64,000 nt of DNA from DAIPKP01 sp964539095. GTDB taxonomy: Bacteria; Synergistota; Synergistia; Synergistales; Aminiphilaceae. How positions within the stretch are numbered: position 1 is the first letter of the stretch; the number at the start of each line of letters is the position of its first letter. Positions 26,081 to 34,229 of this stretch are shown here, piece after piece. The position numbers and the translations under genes are program-made. The stretch covers positions 10,481-74,480 of the forward strand of contig CAZIFL010000011.1 in the NCBI GenBank assembly GCA_964539095.1. Direction: 5' to 3'. The notes beneath the pieces are model-generated. The model did no database searches. It was not told the origin of the DNA and was given only the letters and a program-made list of their open reading frames with translations.

Positions 26081-26939
26081 CAGTAGTTGTAGTGGTTGCA
26101 CATCCAAAGAAAACTGCCAGGATCGGCTGAAGAAGAATCTCTCCGGCATGGAGCACAAGATCATGGTGCTCTCCGGCAAGGGAGGGGTGGGAAAGAGTTC
26201 TGTGGCGGTGAATCTCGCCCTCTACCTCGCCCTGGAGGGGTACCGGGTGGGGCTTCTGGATATCGATTTCCACGGGCCCAGCGTTCCCACCATGCTCGGT
26301 TTTCAGAACGCCGGGGTTGTCATGGATGGAGAAGAGATCCTCCCCCTTGAGATGGGAACCCTCAAGGTGATGTCCATGGGGCTGCTCCTCCAGGGCAAGA
26401 AGGATGCGGTGATCTGGCGGGGTCCCATGAAGGCAGGGGTTATCAAGCAGCTTTTTGAGGACGTTCGTTGGGGAGAGCTGGACTACATGATCATGGACTT
26501 CCCCCCAGGAACCGGAGACGAAGCGCTCTCGGCGTGTCAGCTTGTGGAGGGAGCCGATGGGGGGATCGTGGTAACCACGCCTCAAGAGGTTTCCCTTTCG
26601 GACTGCCGCCGCTGTATCTCCTTCTGCCGGCAGCTTAAGCTTCCGGTGTTGGGGGTTATCGAGAATATGAGCGGTTTCGTCTGCCCCGATTGCGGCGCCG
26701 TAGTGGACATCTTCAGCTCCGGAGGAGGGGAGAAGATGGCCGAAGAAGAGGGGGTCCCCTTTCTCGGCAAAATCCCCCTGGATCCGAATATCGTTAAGGC
26801 CTGTGACGAAGGAAAAGCCCTGCTCCGCAACTTCGCGGGGACTCCCGGGGCCAAGGCCTTCGGAGAGATCGCAGAGCGTATTACTGCCATGGTGGCAGCC
26901 GATATAGATATGTCGAATAACATGAAGGAGGCGAACTGA
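26058..26939 (+). CDS. Mrp/NBP35-type iron-sulfur carrier ATPase
   Basis: A 293-residue Mrp/ApbC/NBP35 protein that carries and transfers Fe-S clusters. The N-terminus is cysteine-rich (SEPCSSSSSCSGCTSKENC), as in Nbp35-like members. Then come LSGKGGVGKSSVAVNLA, LLDIDFHGPSVPTMLG, MDFPPGTGDEAL, and the cluster-bridging CxxC in MSGFVCPDCGAVVDIFSSGGGEKMAEE. Its start overlaps the upstream ATPase by 23 bases, and its stop abuts the next ATG, so translation is tightly coupled. Confidence 0.92.
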   Translation: MSEPCSSSSSCSGCTSKENCQDRLKKNLSGMEHKIMVLSGKGGVGKSSVAVNLALYLALEGYRVGLLDIDFHGPSVPTMLGFQNAGVVMDGEEILPLEMGTLKVMSMGLLLQGKKDAVIWRGPMKAGVIKQLFEDVRWGELDYMIMDFPPGTGDEALSACQLVEGADGGIVVTTPQEVSLSDCRRCISFCRQLKLPVLGVIENMSGFVCPDCGAVVDIFSSGGGEKMAEEEGVPFLGKIPLDPNIVKACDEGKALLRNFAGTPGAKAFGEIAERITAMVAADIDMSNNMKEAN

Positions 26940-27278
26940 ATGCGGATAGCCATTCCCTGTGTCAACGGAAAACTGTGTATGCACTTTGGTCATTGTGAGG
27001 AGTTTGCTCTGGTGGAGGCGGATGTCGCTGCCAAGTCTGTGGAGAGTGTGGAGGCCATGACCCCCCCACCGCACGAGCCTGGGGTGCTTCCCCGGTGGCT
27101 TGCAGAAAATGACGTCAACCTTATTATTGCGGGGGGGATGGGCTCCCGTGCTCAGGATCTCTTTACGCAGAGCGGTATCTCCGTCATCGTAGGGGCTCCC
27201 TGCGGCACCCCGGAGGAGCTTGCCATGGCCTACTTGGAAGGAAATCTGCAGACAGGCCAGAATACCTGCGACCACTAG
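26940..27278 (+). CDS. NifX-family iron-molybdenum-cluster-binding protein (second)
   Basis: A 112-residue NifX-fold protein (RIAIPCVNGKLCMHFGHCEEFALVEAD at the N-terminus, LIIAGGMGSRAQDLFTQSGISVIVGA in the middle) and last gene of the ORP-like operon. The conserved CxxHFGHCE-like segment marks this subgroup. The ATG directly follows the Mrp stop codon. The C-terminus (TGQNTCDH) runs into repeat copy B: the TAG stop at 27276-27278 is part of the shared CTAGTGGG sequence at the repeat edge, so the ancestral C-terminus may have been longer. Confidence 0.87.
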   Translation: MRIAIPCVNGKLCMHFGHCEEFALVEADVAAKSVESVEAMTPPPHEPGVLPRWLAENDVNLIIAGGMGSRAQDLFTQSGISVIVGAPCGTPEELAMAYLEGNLQTGQNTCDH

Positions 27279-27550
27279 TGGGTTGTTCCACATTATATTG
27301 TGCCTTTGAATGGGAGCCTCCGCTTGTGTGTCCCCTCGGCTCCGAAAGTGGTCGAACCGCTCCCTTGCTTTCCTGCTCCGGCCCGTCGCCCCAGACTTCC
27401 GCCGACCAGCTGCGCAACTGGGGCTTGCCGGCACGTCCGCCTGCCGCCAGGAGGTCCTCCGCGACGCAAAGCTGCACTTGCCGACTACTATGTCGCTGCC
27501 GGGGACACACAAGCTCCAGCTCCTGGATTTCAGCCGAAGTCACAATATAA
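27275..27550. repeat. Dispersed palindromic repeat, copy B
   Basis: This is the most complete copy. Terminal inverted repeat TTATATTGTG (27293-27302) matches CACAATATAA (27541-27550) 10 of 10. Internal arms are GCTTGTGTGTCCCC (about 27322-27335) and GGGGACACACAAGC (about 27501-27514), with the inner GGTCG/CGACY, GCAAAGC/GCTTTGC and CCCCAG/CTGGGG pairs seen in copy A. The left flank CTAGTGGGYTGTTCCAC is shared with copy C. It contains no credible gene. The terminal repeats favour a MITE-like origin. Confidence 0.78.
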
Positions 27551-27772
27551 GCAGGAATGATGCACTAGCGCTGTTTTCGTCGCATCTTTTTCTGTAATAG
27601 CATTTGCTGCATGAGAGGAGAATCTCCTTCTTCAAAAAAAGGAGGTTCTCCTCTTTTTGTGGTACTTCGGATTCTGCATAAAAAGTATAAGAGGGGGCCG
27701 AAGAGGCTTATTGGTGGTATTCTTATAGGGGAAGAATCTCAAGGCGTTTTGTGTAAAGGAGATCTGATACTT
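27551..27772. other. Intergenic region after repeat B
   Basis: This region holds the terminator at 27614-27660 and about 110 bases of leader to the hydrolase gene (GGGGCCGAAGAGGCTTATTG region) with no recognised riboswitch. Confidence 0.4.
27614..27660 (+). terminator. Rho-independent terminator downstream of repeat B
   Basis: AGAGGAGAA (27614-27622) pairs with TTCTCCTCT (27646-27654) and CTCCTT (27624-27629) with AAGGAG (27639-27644), followed by TTTTTGT. It would end the ORP-like transcript, leaving repeat B in the 3' untranslated RNA. Confidence 0.85.
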
Positions 27773-28546
27773 ATGAAGACGGAAACCCTTCTTTTCATCG
27801 TGGATCCCCAAAATGATTTCTGCGATCCCCGGGGGGCCCTTGCCATTCCCGGTGCCGAGGGGGATATGAAGCGTCTGGCTACCCATCTCTCCTACCAAGG
27901 GGATGCGATAGATCATCTGGTGATATCACTCGATTCCCATCATGCTTTTGATATCGCCCACCCCTCCTTCTGGATGGATGAGGATGGGCACTCGCCTTCT
28001 CCCTTTACGGTGATCGGCCGGGAGAACCTCTCTCAATACCGCCCCGCCCGGGAGGATCTTTACAGCGCATGGGGGGCCTACTATGTGAGTGAGCTGGAGC
28101 GTCTCGGGCGGTATCAGCTCATGATATGGCCCGAGCACTGCCTCATAGGTTCCTGGGGGCACTGTGTCTATCCGGATCTTTTTCAGGAGGTGCAGCATTG
28201 GGAGCGCCGGAAGAAAAAGCAGACGGAGTACGTTCTGAAAGGCCTCTCTCCCAAGACAGAGCACTACTCCGTCTTTCATGCGGAGGTGGAGGATAGGGAG
28301 GACGAAAAAACGCTTCTGCACGAGGGACTGCTTACTCTTTTTCTCAGATACCGAACGATCTTCATCGCCGGGGAGGCCTCCTCGCACTGTGTCCGGGCCA
28401 CCGTAGAGGACATGCTGGAATATGTGGAACCTTCAAGAATGGTGCTTCTTAAAAACGCTATGAGCCCCGTAAAGGGGTTTGAGGATGAGGAAAAGGCCTT
28501 TTTTGAGGATATTCGGAGGCGGGGGGTTCGGCTGGAGCGCCTTTAG
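27773..28546 (+). CDS. Nicotinamidase/isochorismatase-like cysteine hydrolase
   Basis: A 257-residue cysteine hydrolase. The catalytic Asp lies in LFIVDPQNDFCDPRGAL (residues 7-23), the metal-binding region in VISLDSHHAFDIAHPSFW, and the nucleophile in IFIAGEASSHCVRATVEDML near residue 200. WPEHCLIGSWGH corresponds to the WPxHC block of PncA-type nicotinamidases. It is longer than typical PncA (about 210) because of extra segments around YRPAREDLYSAWGAYYVSELERLG. Deamidation of nicotinamide for NAD recycling is likely but not proven. The ATG at 27773 is preceded by AAAGGAGA. Confidence 0.82.
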   Translation: MKTETLLFIVDPQNDFCDPRGALAIPGAEGDMKRLATHLSYQGDAIDHLVISLDSHHAFDIAHPSFWMDEDGHSPSPFTVIGRENLSQYRPAREDLYSAWGAYYVSELERLGRYQLMIWPEHCLIGSWGHCVYPDLFQEVQHWERRKKKQTEYVLKGLSPKTEHYSVFHAEVEDREDEKTLLHEGLLTLFLRYRTIFIAGEASSHCVRATVEDMLEYVEPSRMVLLKNAMSPVKGFEDEEKAFFEDIRRRGVRLERL

Positions 28547-28916
28547 AACGGTTTTATGGAAACGTTGTCTCTTGGGAGCATTTGGGGTGGAAGAAAAGCC
28601 CGAATTTTGTGTATAATATTTCCGCGTCCCGTGGTATGTAGCATACGATTCTTCCTAGGGCAGGTTTTTTCGAGGGGGATTGATATATCAGAAAATCCTT
28701 ATTATACCCAGGCTTCTTTTAGCTTTCACAGAAGCCTTTGTCGTGGCTTATCCGTGTCTCTGCAGTATGCTAAGGGCTTTTTTTGATATATCTATACGGC
28801 TAAACTGTAATCTGGTAAAAAAAACGAAGAATTCCTTGACAAGAAAAGCGGGGTGCACTAGACTTCTGATGTATTGCATCCCGGATCATTGTGGGAATGC
28901 AAGGAGGGAAACAGTA
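28547..28916. other. Control region upstream of the hydroxyproline operon
   Basis: The AT-rich gap holds two matching palindromic sites, TGATATATCA (28681-28690) and TGATATATCT (28784-28793), plus the promoter and operator listed separately. A TATAAT at 28612 lacks a matching -35. No small gene is convincing. Confidence 0.45.
28836..28880 (+). promoter_or_regulatory. Promoter and putative operator of the hyp operon
   Basis: TTGACA (28836-28841), a 17-base spacer and TAGACT (28859-28864) form a good sigma70 promoter. The palindrome GATG-TATTG-CATC (28868-28880) overlaps the expected start of transcription, a usual position for autorepression by a GntR/FadR-type protein. Confidence 0.6.
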
Positions 28917-29630
28917 TTGGAACGGCCAAATCGATTTGTCTTGAAGTCCCTGCGGGAAAGGGTGTATGAGTATCTCAAGGAAGAGATGAATGCGGGGCGC
29001 CTCGCCCAGGGAGCCTTTCTCAACGTTAATGATATTAGCCAGCAGCTTGGCATAAGCAAAACTCCCCTTCGGGATGCGCTCTTTCAGCTGGAGGCGGAGG
29101 GCTTCGTAACTATCTTCCCCCGAAAGGGAGCCATGGTGAATGTGCTCACTCTCGAAAAGATCCGCAATATCTACCAGATCATGGGAGCTTTGGAGTGTGC
29201 CGCCCTTCTCGAAGTGGGGGAAACCCTCACCGAGAAAGATTTTGACTACATGGACTCCCTTTACAAAGGCATGCGGGAGGCTCTGGACGAAGATGACTTC
29301 GATCTCTTTCACGAGAGAAATGTGGCCTTTCACGGGGTCTACGTGGGGTTGAGCGAGAATGCGGATCTTCGGAAGATGGTGGGAATTCTTCGGGAGCGGC
29401 TCTACGATTTTCCCCGGAACAAGGGGTTTATCAAAGAGTGGGAGATCTCTTCTGCGGATGAACACAGCATGGTGGCAAAGCATTTGCGGCAGGGGGATGT
29501 GAAGGGGGCTGCGGAATATGCCCGGGATGTGCACTGGAACTTTGAGGTTCAAGAGCCCTATATCCGGCGCTACTATTTCGCAAGCCAAGAGGAGCTAGAT
29601 CAGAAAAAACGCAGAGAGGATATGCTGTAA
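28917..29630 (+). CDS. GntR/FadR-family transcriptional regulator
   Basis: A 237-residue regulator. The N-terminal winged helix (about 1-75) has the GntR signature (LKSLRERVYEYLKEEMNAGRLAQGAFLNVNDISQQLGISKTPLRDALFQLEAEGFVTIFPRKGAMV). The C-terminal all-helical FCD domain (about 80-220) binds an effector. The start is TTG 28917, eight bases after AAGGAGG; a longer frame to 28680 has no ribosome site. The stop immediately precedes the HypE start, so it is the first gene of the operon and probably senses a substrate such as 4-hydroxyproline. Confidence 0.86.
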   Translation: MERPNRFVLKSLRERVYEYLKEEMNAGRLAQGAFLNVNDISQQLGISKTPLRDALFQLEAEGFVTIFPRKGAMVNVLTLEKIRNIYQIMGALECAALLEVGETLTEKDFDYMDSLYKGMREALDEDDFDLFHERNVAFHGVYVGLSENADLRKMVGILRERLYDFPRNKGFIKEWEISSADEHSMVAKHLRQGDVKGAAEYARDVHWNFEVQEPYIRRYYFASQEELDQKKRREDML

Positions 29631-30539
29631 GTGTCGAAAAAAGGACTGGTCTTCGATATCAAACGCTATTCCGTTCATGACGGGCCGGGAATCCGCACCA
29701 CGGTCTTTCTCAAGGGATGTCCTTTGAGCTGTTGGTGGTGCCATAACCCCGAGAGTATCGATCCGAAACCCCGGGTGCTCTACTCTCCCAAACGCTGCAT
29801 CGGCTGCGGAGCCTGCGTCACCGCCTGCCCACGGGAGGCGGTACACTACTCTGCCCGGGGGGTTCTGGTGGATCAGGATGCCTGTATTCGCTGTGGGGCC
29901 TGTGTAAAGGCCTGCCCCACGGAAGCTCTGGAAATGACCGGGGTTCTCATGTCCCTGGAGGAGCTTGAGCGGGAAATATTGAAAGATCGGGCCTTTTACG
30001 ACGAATCTCGGGGAGGGGTTACTTTTTCCGGAGGAGAACCGCTGGTGCAGCACGAGTTTCTTCTCGAAATGCTCCGGGCCTGCGGAGCCCGGGGAGTGCA
30101 CCGTGCTGTCGATACCACCGGGTACGTCTCTTCCGAGGTGCTGCGCAAGATTGCCCAGGAGACGGACCTCTTTCTCTACGATCTGAAGCATATGGATCCC
30201 GAGGAGCATGCAAAATATACCGGGGTGGATAATAGCCGTATCCTCGAAAATCTTCGGGATCTTGCCTCCCAAAATGCGGCGGTGAACATCCGGATCCCCT
30301 TTATTCCAGGGGTGAACGACTCTCGGGAAAATCTGCTCCAGATCGCCTCTTTTCTCACCTCTCTGCCACAGGCCTATCCGGTGTCGCTACTCCCCTACCA
30401 TGCGGCGGCCACGGAAAAATACCATAAACTCGGGGAAGCATATCGCATGAAGGATACGTTTCCTCCTACGGAGCATCAACTGCGGCAGGCGGCTCGGCTC
30501 TTGGAAGGGCAGGGCCTTATCGTGAAGATAAGGGGATGA
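29631..30539 (+). CDS. hypE: Glycyl-radical-enzyme activating enzyme, HypE type
   Basis: A 302-residue radical-SAM activase that places the glycyl radical on the adjacent dehydratase. The SAM cluster ligands are Cys30, Cys34 and Cys37 (GCPLSCWWCHNPE). Two further 4Fe-4S sites form an inserted ferredoxin domain (CIGCGACVTACP and CIRCGACVKACP, about 55-100). TFSGGEPLVQ follows, and the C-terminal VNIRIPFIPGVNDS completes the barrel. The start is GTG 29631 and the stop overlaps the next gene by 4 bases if the first ATG of hypD is used. The partner identifies the specificity. Confidence 0.92.
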   Translation: MSKKGLVFDIKRYSVHDGPGIRTTVFLKGCPLSCWWCHNPESIDPKPRVLYSPKRCIGCGACVTACPREAVHYSARGVLVDQDACIRCGACVKACPTEALEMTGVLMSLEELEREILKDRAFYDESRGGVTFSGGEPLVQHEFLLEMLRACGARGVHRAVDTTGYVSSEVLRKIAQETDLFLYDLKHMDPEEHAKYTGVDNSRILENLRDLASQNAAVNIRIPFIPGVNDSRENLLQIASFLTSLPQAYPVSLLPYHAAATEKYHKLGEAYRMKDTFPPTEHQLRQAARLLEGQGLIVKIRG

Positions 30540-30544
30540 GGAAC

Positions 30545-32905
30545 ATGAACGAACGAATTGCACGGCTACGGAAGGAAAGTTTTGAGACCGGCCCCAGCAT
30601 TTCCGTGGAACGGGCTGTGCTGGAGACGGAGTTTTACCGGGAAAACGCAGGAAAGTATTCCACTCCCGTACTGCGGGCTTTGAACTTCAAAAACCTCTGT
30701 GCTACCAAGACTATCTATATTGGCCCGGAAGAACTCATTGTGGGGGAGCGGGGGCCCCGCCCCAAGGCTGTATCCACCTTCCCCGAGCTTACCTGCCACT
30801 CCGAGGAGGATCTCCGAATCCTCAACTCCCGAGAGATGGCAAGCTACCACGTGACGGAAGAGGATAGAGCCACCTACCGGGAGACGGTGATCCCTTACTG
30901 GCAGGGACGTAGCATGCGGGATCGGGCCTTTGCGGATATCCCCCAGGAGTGGAAAGATCTCTACGAAGCGGGGGTTTTTACGGAGTTCATGGAGCAGCGC
31001 GCTCCCGGGCATACTACCCTGGGAGGGAATATCTACCGCAAGGGGATGAAGGATTTCAAACGTGAAATCCAGGAGGCCCGGGAAAAGCTCGATTTTCTGA
31101 ACGACCCCGAGGCCACTGCCAAGAACGAAGAACTCAAGGCCATGGATATCTCCTGCGATGCAGCGATTATCTTCGCCCGGCGTCATGCGGAGCTTGCGGA
31201 GAAGATGGCATCGGAAGAGACCGACCCCGCCCGGAAGGAAGAGCTTCGGATCATTGCCTCCAACTGCCGCCGGGTTCCTGAGGAAGCTCCCCGCACCTTC
31301 TGGGAGGCCCTGCAGATGTACTGGTTCTGCCACCTTGGCACCATTACGGAGCTTAACGGCTGGGATGCCATGAGCCCGGGGCATCTGGATCAGCACATGG
31401 CCCCCTTCTATGAAGAGGATCTGCGCCAGGGAATTCTGAACCGAGATGCCGCCAAGGAGCTTCTCTCCTGCTTCTGGATCAAGTTCAACAACACTCCCGC
31501 ACCTCCCAAGGTGGGAGTTACCGCCGCAGAGAGCGGTACCTATAACGACTTTACCAACATCAATCTCGGAGGGCTCAAGCGGGACGGCTCCGATGGGGTG
31601 AGCGAGGTTTCGTACATCTGCCTTGAGGTGCTCGACGAGCTACGGCTGCTTCAGCCCCAGGCAAACGTTCAGGTAAGTGCCATCACCCCGGATCACTTCC
31701 TTAAGGAGGCCTGCAAGGTTATCCGCAATGGTATGGGGTACCCCTCGGTCTTCAATGCAGACATGGTTATTCTGGAGCAGGTGGGGATGGGAAAGAGCGT
31801 GGAGGATGCCCGAGGAGGAGGTACCAGCGGTTGCATCGAAACGGGATGCTTCGGCAAGGAGGCCTATCTTCTCACGGGGTATCTTAACGTTCCCAAGATC
31901 CTGGAGCTTACCCTCAACAACGGCACAGACCCTCTTACGGGAAAGAAAATCAGCATTGAAACGGGAGATCCCCGAAGCTTTGCCTCTTACGAAGAGCTTT
32001 ACGAAGCCTTCCGGAAGCAGCTCGCCTACGTGGTGGATGTGAAGGTAGGGGTAAACAACTATCTTGAGCGCATGTACGCCACCTATGCCCCGGCCACCTT
32101 CCTTTCGGTACTCACTGAGGACTGCATCCAAAAGGGGAAGGATTACTACGACGGGGGCCCCCGGTACAACACCACCTACATCCAGTGTTGCGGCATCGGC
32201 ACCGTGACGGATAGCTTCTCCGCCATGAAAAAGCACGTCTTCGAGGAGAAAGCCCTTGCCATGGAGGATCTTCTTGAGGCTCTCACCGTAAACTTCGAGG
32301 GGAAGGAGCCTCTTCGGCAGATGCTGGTGAACAAAACCCCCTGCTTCGGCAACGACGACGACTACGCGGACAGCATCATGCAGCGGGTCTACGGAGATCT
32401 CTTCGCCACCATCGACGGCAAACCCAACACCAAGGGAACCGCGCACCATATCAACATGCTCTCTACTACTTGCCACGTCTACTTCGGCAAGAAACTCGGA
32501 GCCACCCCTAACGGTCGCCTCGCCTTCCTCCCCGAATCCGACGGTACCTCCCCCTCTCACGGGGCGGATCGAAAGGGCCCCACGGCGGTGGTGAAATCTC
32601 TGGGGAAGATGGATCAGGCCAAATCCGGGGGCACCTTGCTGAACCAGCGCTTCCTCCCCTCGGTGCTCGAAGGAGAAGAGGGGATTCAAAAGCTTACCTC
32701 CCTCATCCGAACCTACTTCAAGATGGGAGGGCATCACGTGCAGTTCAACGTGGTGGATAGTGCCACCCTTCGGGAGGCCCAGGAGAAGCCCCAGGAATAT
32801 AAAAATCTTCTCGTCCGGGTGGCGGGATACAGCGACTACTTCGTGGATCTCGATATCTACCATCAGGAGGAGATCATCGCCCGTACCACCCAGGAAGGGT
32901 TTTAG
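30545..32905 (+). CDS. hypD: trans-4-hydroxy-L-proline dehydratase (glycyl radical enzyme)
   Basis: A 786-residue glycyl radical enzyme (789 if the ATG at 30536 is used). It removes water from trans-4-hydroxy-L-proline to give 1-pyrroline-5-carboxylate. The diagnostic active-site block GGTSGCIETGCFGKEAY (Cys430, Glu432 from this start) and flanking blocks KTPCFGNDDDYAD, TTCHVYFGKKLGATPNGRL, GGTLLNQRFLPSVL and the glycyl loop RVAGYSDYF (Gly761) match the C. difficile HypD pattern and length from memory. It is not pyruvate formate-lyase, which has paired cysteines. The operon lacks proC, so pyrroline carboxylate must be handled elsewhere. Hydroxyproline comes from collagen, suggesting an animal-protein niche. 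Confidence 0.9.
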   Translation: MNERIARLRKESFETGPSISVERAVLETEFYRENAGKYSTPVLRALNFKNLCATKTIYIGPEELIVGERGPRPKAVSTFPELTCHSEEDLRILNSREMASYHVTEEDRATYRETVIPYWQGRSMRDRAFADIPQEWKDLYEAGVFTEFMEQRAPGHTTLGGNIYRKGMKDFKREIQEAREKLDFLNDPEATAKNEELKAMDISCDAAIIFARRHAELAEKMASEETDPARKEELRIIASNCRRVPEEAPRTFWEALQMYWFCHLGTITELNGWDAMSPGHLDQHMAPFYEEDLRQGILNRDAAKELLSCFWIKFNNTPAPPKVGVTAAESGTYNDFTNINLGGLKRDGSDGVSEVSYICLEVLDELRLLQPQANVQVSAITPDHFLKEACKVIRNGMGYPSVFNADMVILEQVGMGKSVEDARGGGTSGCIETGCFGKEAYLLTGYLNVPKILELTLNNGTDPLTGKKISIETGDPRSFASYEELYEAFRKQLAYVVDVKVGVNNYLERMYATYAPATFLSVLTEDCIQKGKDYYDGGPRYNTTYIQCCGIGTVTDSFSAMKKHVFEEKALAMEDLLEALTVNFEGKEPLRQMLVNKTPCFGNDDDYADSIMQRVYGDLFATIDGKPNTKGTAHHINMLSTTCHVYFGKKLGATPNGRLAFLPESDGTSPSHGADRKGPTAVVKSLGKMDQAKSGGTLLNQRFLPSVLEGEEGIQKLTSLIRTYFKMGGHHVQFNVVDSATLREAQEKPQEYKNLLVRVAGYSDYFVDLDIYHQEEIIARTTQEGF

Positions 32906-32981
32906 CAGGTTGTAGCGTGTAGTTCGAACCATCCTGAAACCAACCAGCCAACCCACATACACCTCCATACTGTAGTGGTAC

Positions 32982-33035
32982 CACAAGAACAGGGAAGAAA
33001 CCTTCTAACCAAGAGGTTTCTTCCCTGTTCTTGTG
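32982..33035. terminator. Long hairpin after hypD
   Basis: A perfect 21-bp stem with arms 32982-33002 and 33015-33035 (base CACAAGAACAGGG / CCCTGTTCTTGTG) and a 12-base loop. The T-run is absent. It probably terminates the hyp operon or protects its 3' end. Confidence 0.75.
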
Positions 33036-33131
33036 TGGGCTGGAGTGACGGGAACTTCTCTTTGCCCTTGCTTCAGGGGGAAAATTCCTTTACTCTGATG
33101 TGCGGAAGAACTGCCAAAGGAGGCGTGCCTA

Positions 33132-34229
33132 ATGGGAAGATCTCTTGATGCTTTGACCATTGAGGGGTTCAAATCCATCCGGGATCTGCGTGATTTTGAG
33201 TTGCGAGACCTCAACATCCTCATCGGTGGAAACGGTGCGGGAAAGAGCAATTTCGTAGAATTTTTCCGGATGATGTCTGCCATGATGAAGCCCGAGGGGC
33301 TTAAGGAATATGTGGGGGGAAACGCGGATGCCTATCTTTTTGGAGGACCCAAAGAGACCGCAGCCATAGCTGTTGCGATGGTTTTCGGGAAAAACGGCTA
33401 TGACTTTGAACTTGCTCCCACCGAGGACGGTTTTTTTCTCATCAATAACGAACAGCGCCACTATTTCCCGGCAAAGGCCACGAGAAATCTTGGAAGCGGT
33501 AATTTTAACCCCGGCCTTGTAACCGACAAGGAAAATTCCGGTTTATATAGCGAGCGTGGAGCATCCTGGTATACGTACCATGCCATCTGCTCCTGGAAGA
33601 TCTATCACTTCCACGACACGAGCGTTGCTTCCGGTATGCGCCGGTATCACGACCAGGGACATGGGGAGACCCTGTTTGGGGATGCCGCCAATATTGCGCC
33701 GTACCTTTATGGGTTGAAAAGAACTCGCCCGGATGTCTATGGCGAAATTCTGAATGCGGTTCGCCTGGTGATCCCTTTTTTTGATGATTTCATTCTTGAG
33801 CCGAACGCCCATGAAAATCTTCGGCTTGATTGGCGGCAAAAGGGGCTCAAGGATTATCCCATGCGCCCCACCCAGCTTTCGGATGGCTCCATTCGTTTTA
33901 TCTGTCTCGCCACCGCTCTCTTGCAACCAAAGCCTCCAGGGCTGATTATCATTGATGAGCCAGAGCTAGGGCTACATCCCGAAGGGATTGCTCTTTTAGC
34001 GGAGTTAATTTCAAGTGCTGCCAGACGAACGCAGTTGATTGTATCCACCCAATCTCCATCTTTTATTGACTATTTCAGTGTGGAAGACATTATTGTGGTG
34101 AACCGTAAAGATGGAGCCTCCACTTTCCAGCGGTTGCAGGAAAAGGATTTTGACATTTGGCTGGAAGGCTATTCTTTGGGGGAACTCTGGAGTAAAAATG
34201 TGATTTCCGGAGGCCCAGTTCATGAGTGA
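33132..34229 (+). CDS. AAA ATPase with ABC/OLD-type head (AAA15/AAA21)
   Basis: A 365-residue SMC/Rad50-like ATPase without a coiled coil. It shows Walker A GGNGAGKSN (32-40) after the EGFKSIRDL opening, the signature-like QLSDGSIRFICLATALL near 246-262, Walker B LIIIDEPELGLHPEG near 272-286, and a switch histidine-like STQSPSFIDYF. Its stop overlaps the DUF4276 gene by 8 bases. Such ATPases with a TOPRIM-like partner form several anti-phage systems (OLD/Gabija, PARIS). The lower GC than its neighbours fits horizontal transfer. Defence is inference. Confidence 0.82.
   Translation: MGRSLDALTIEGFKSIRDLRDFELRDLNILIGGNGAGKSNFVEFFRMMSAMMKPEGLKEYVGGNADAYLFGGPKETAAIAVAMVFGKNGYDFELAPTEDGFFLINNEQRHYFPAKATRNLGSGNFNPGLVTDKENSGLYSERGASWYTYHAICSWKIYHFHDTSVASGMRRYHDQGHGETLFGDAANIAPYLYGLKRTRPDVYGEILNAVRLVIPFFDDFILEPNAHENLRLDWRQKGLKDYPMRPTQLSDGSIRFICLATALLQPKPPGLIIIDEPELGLHPEGIALLAELISSAARRTQLIVSTQSPSFIDYFSVEDIIVVNRKDGASTFQRLQEKDFDIWLEGYSLGELWSKNVISGGPVHE

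Noticed and set aside
27184..27597. Overlapping small frames on both strands in repeat copy B
   Set aside because: Repeat-derived; they change length between copies and lack ribosome sites.
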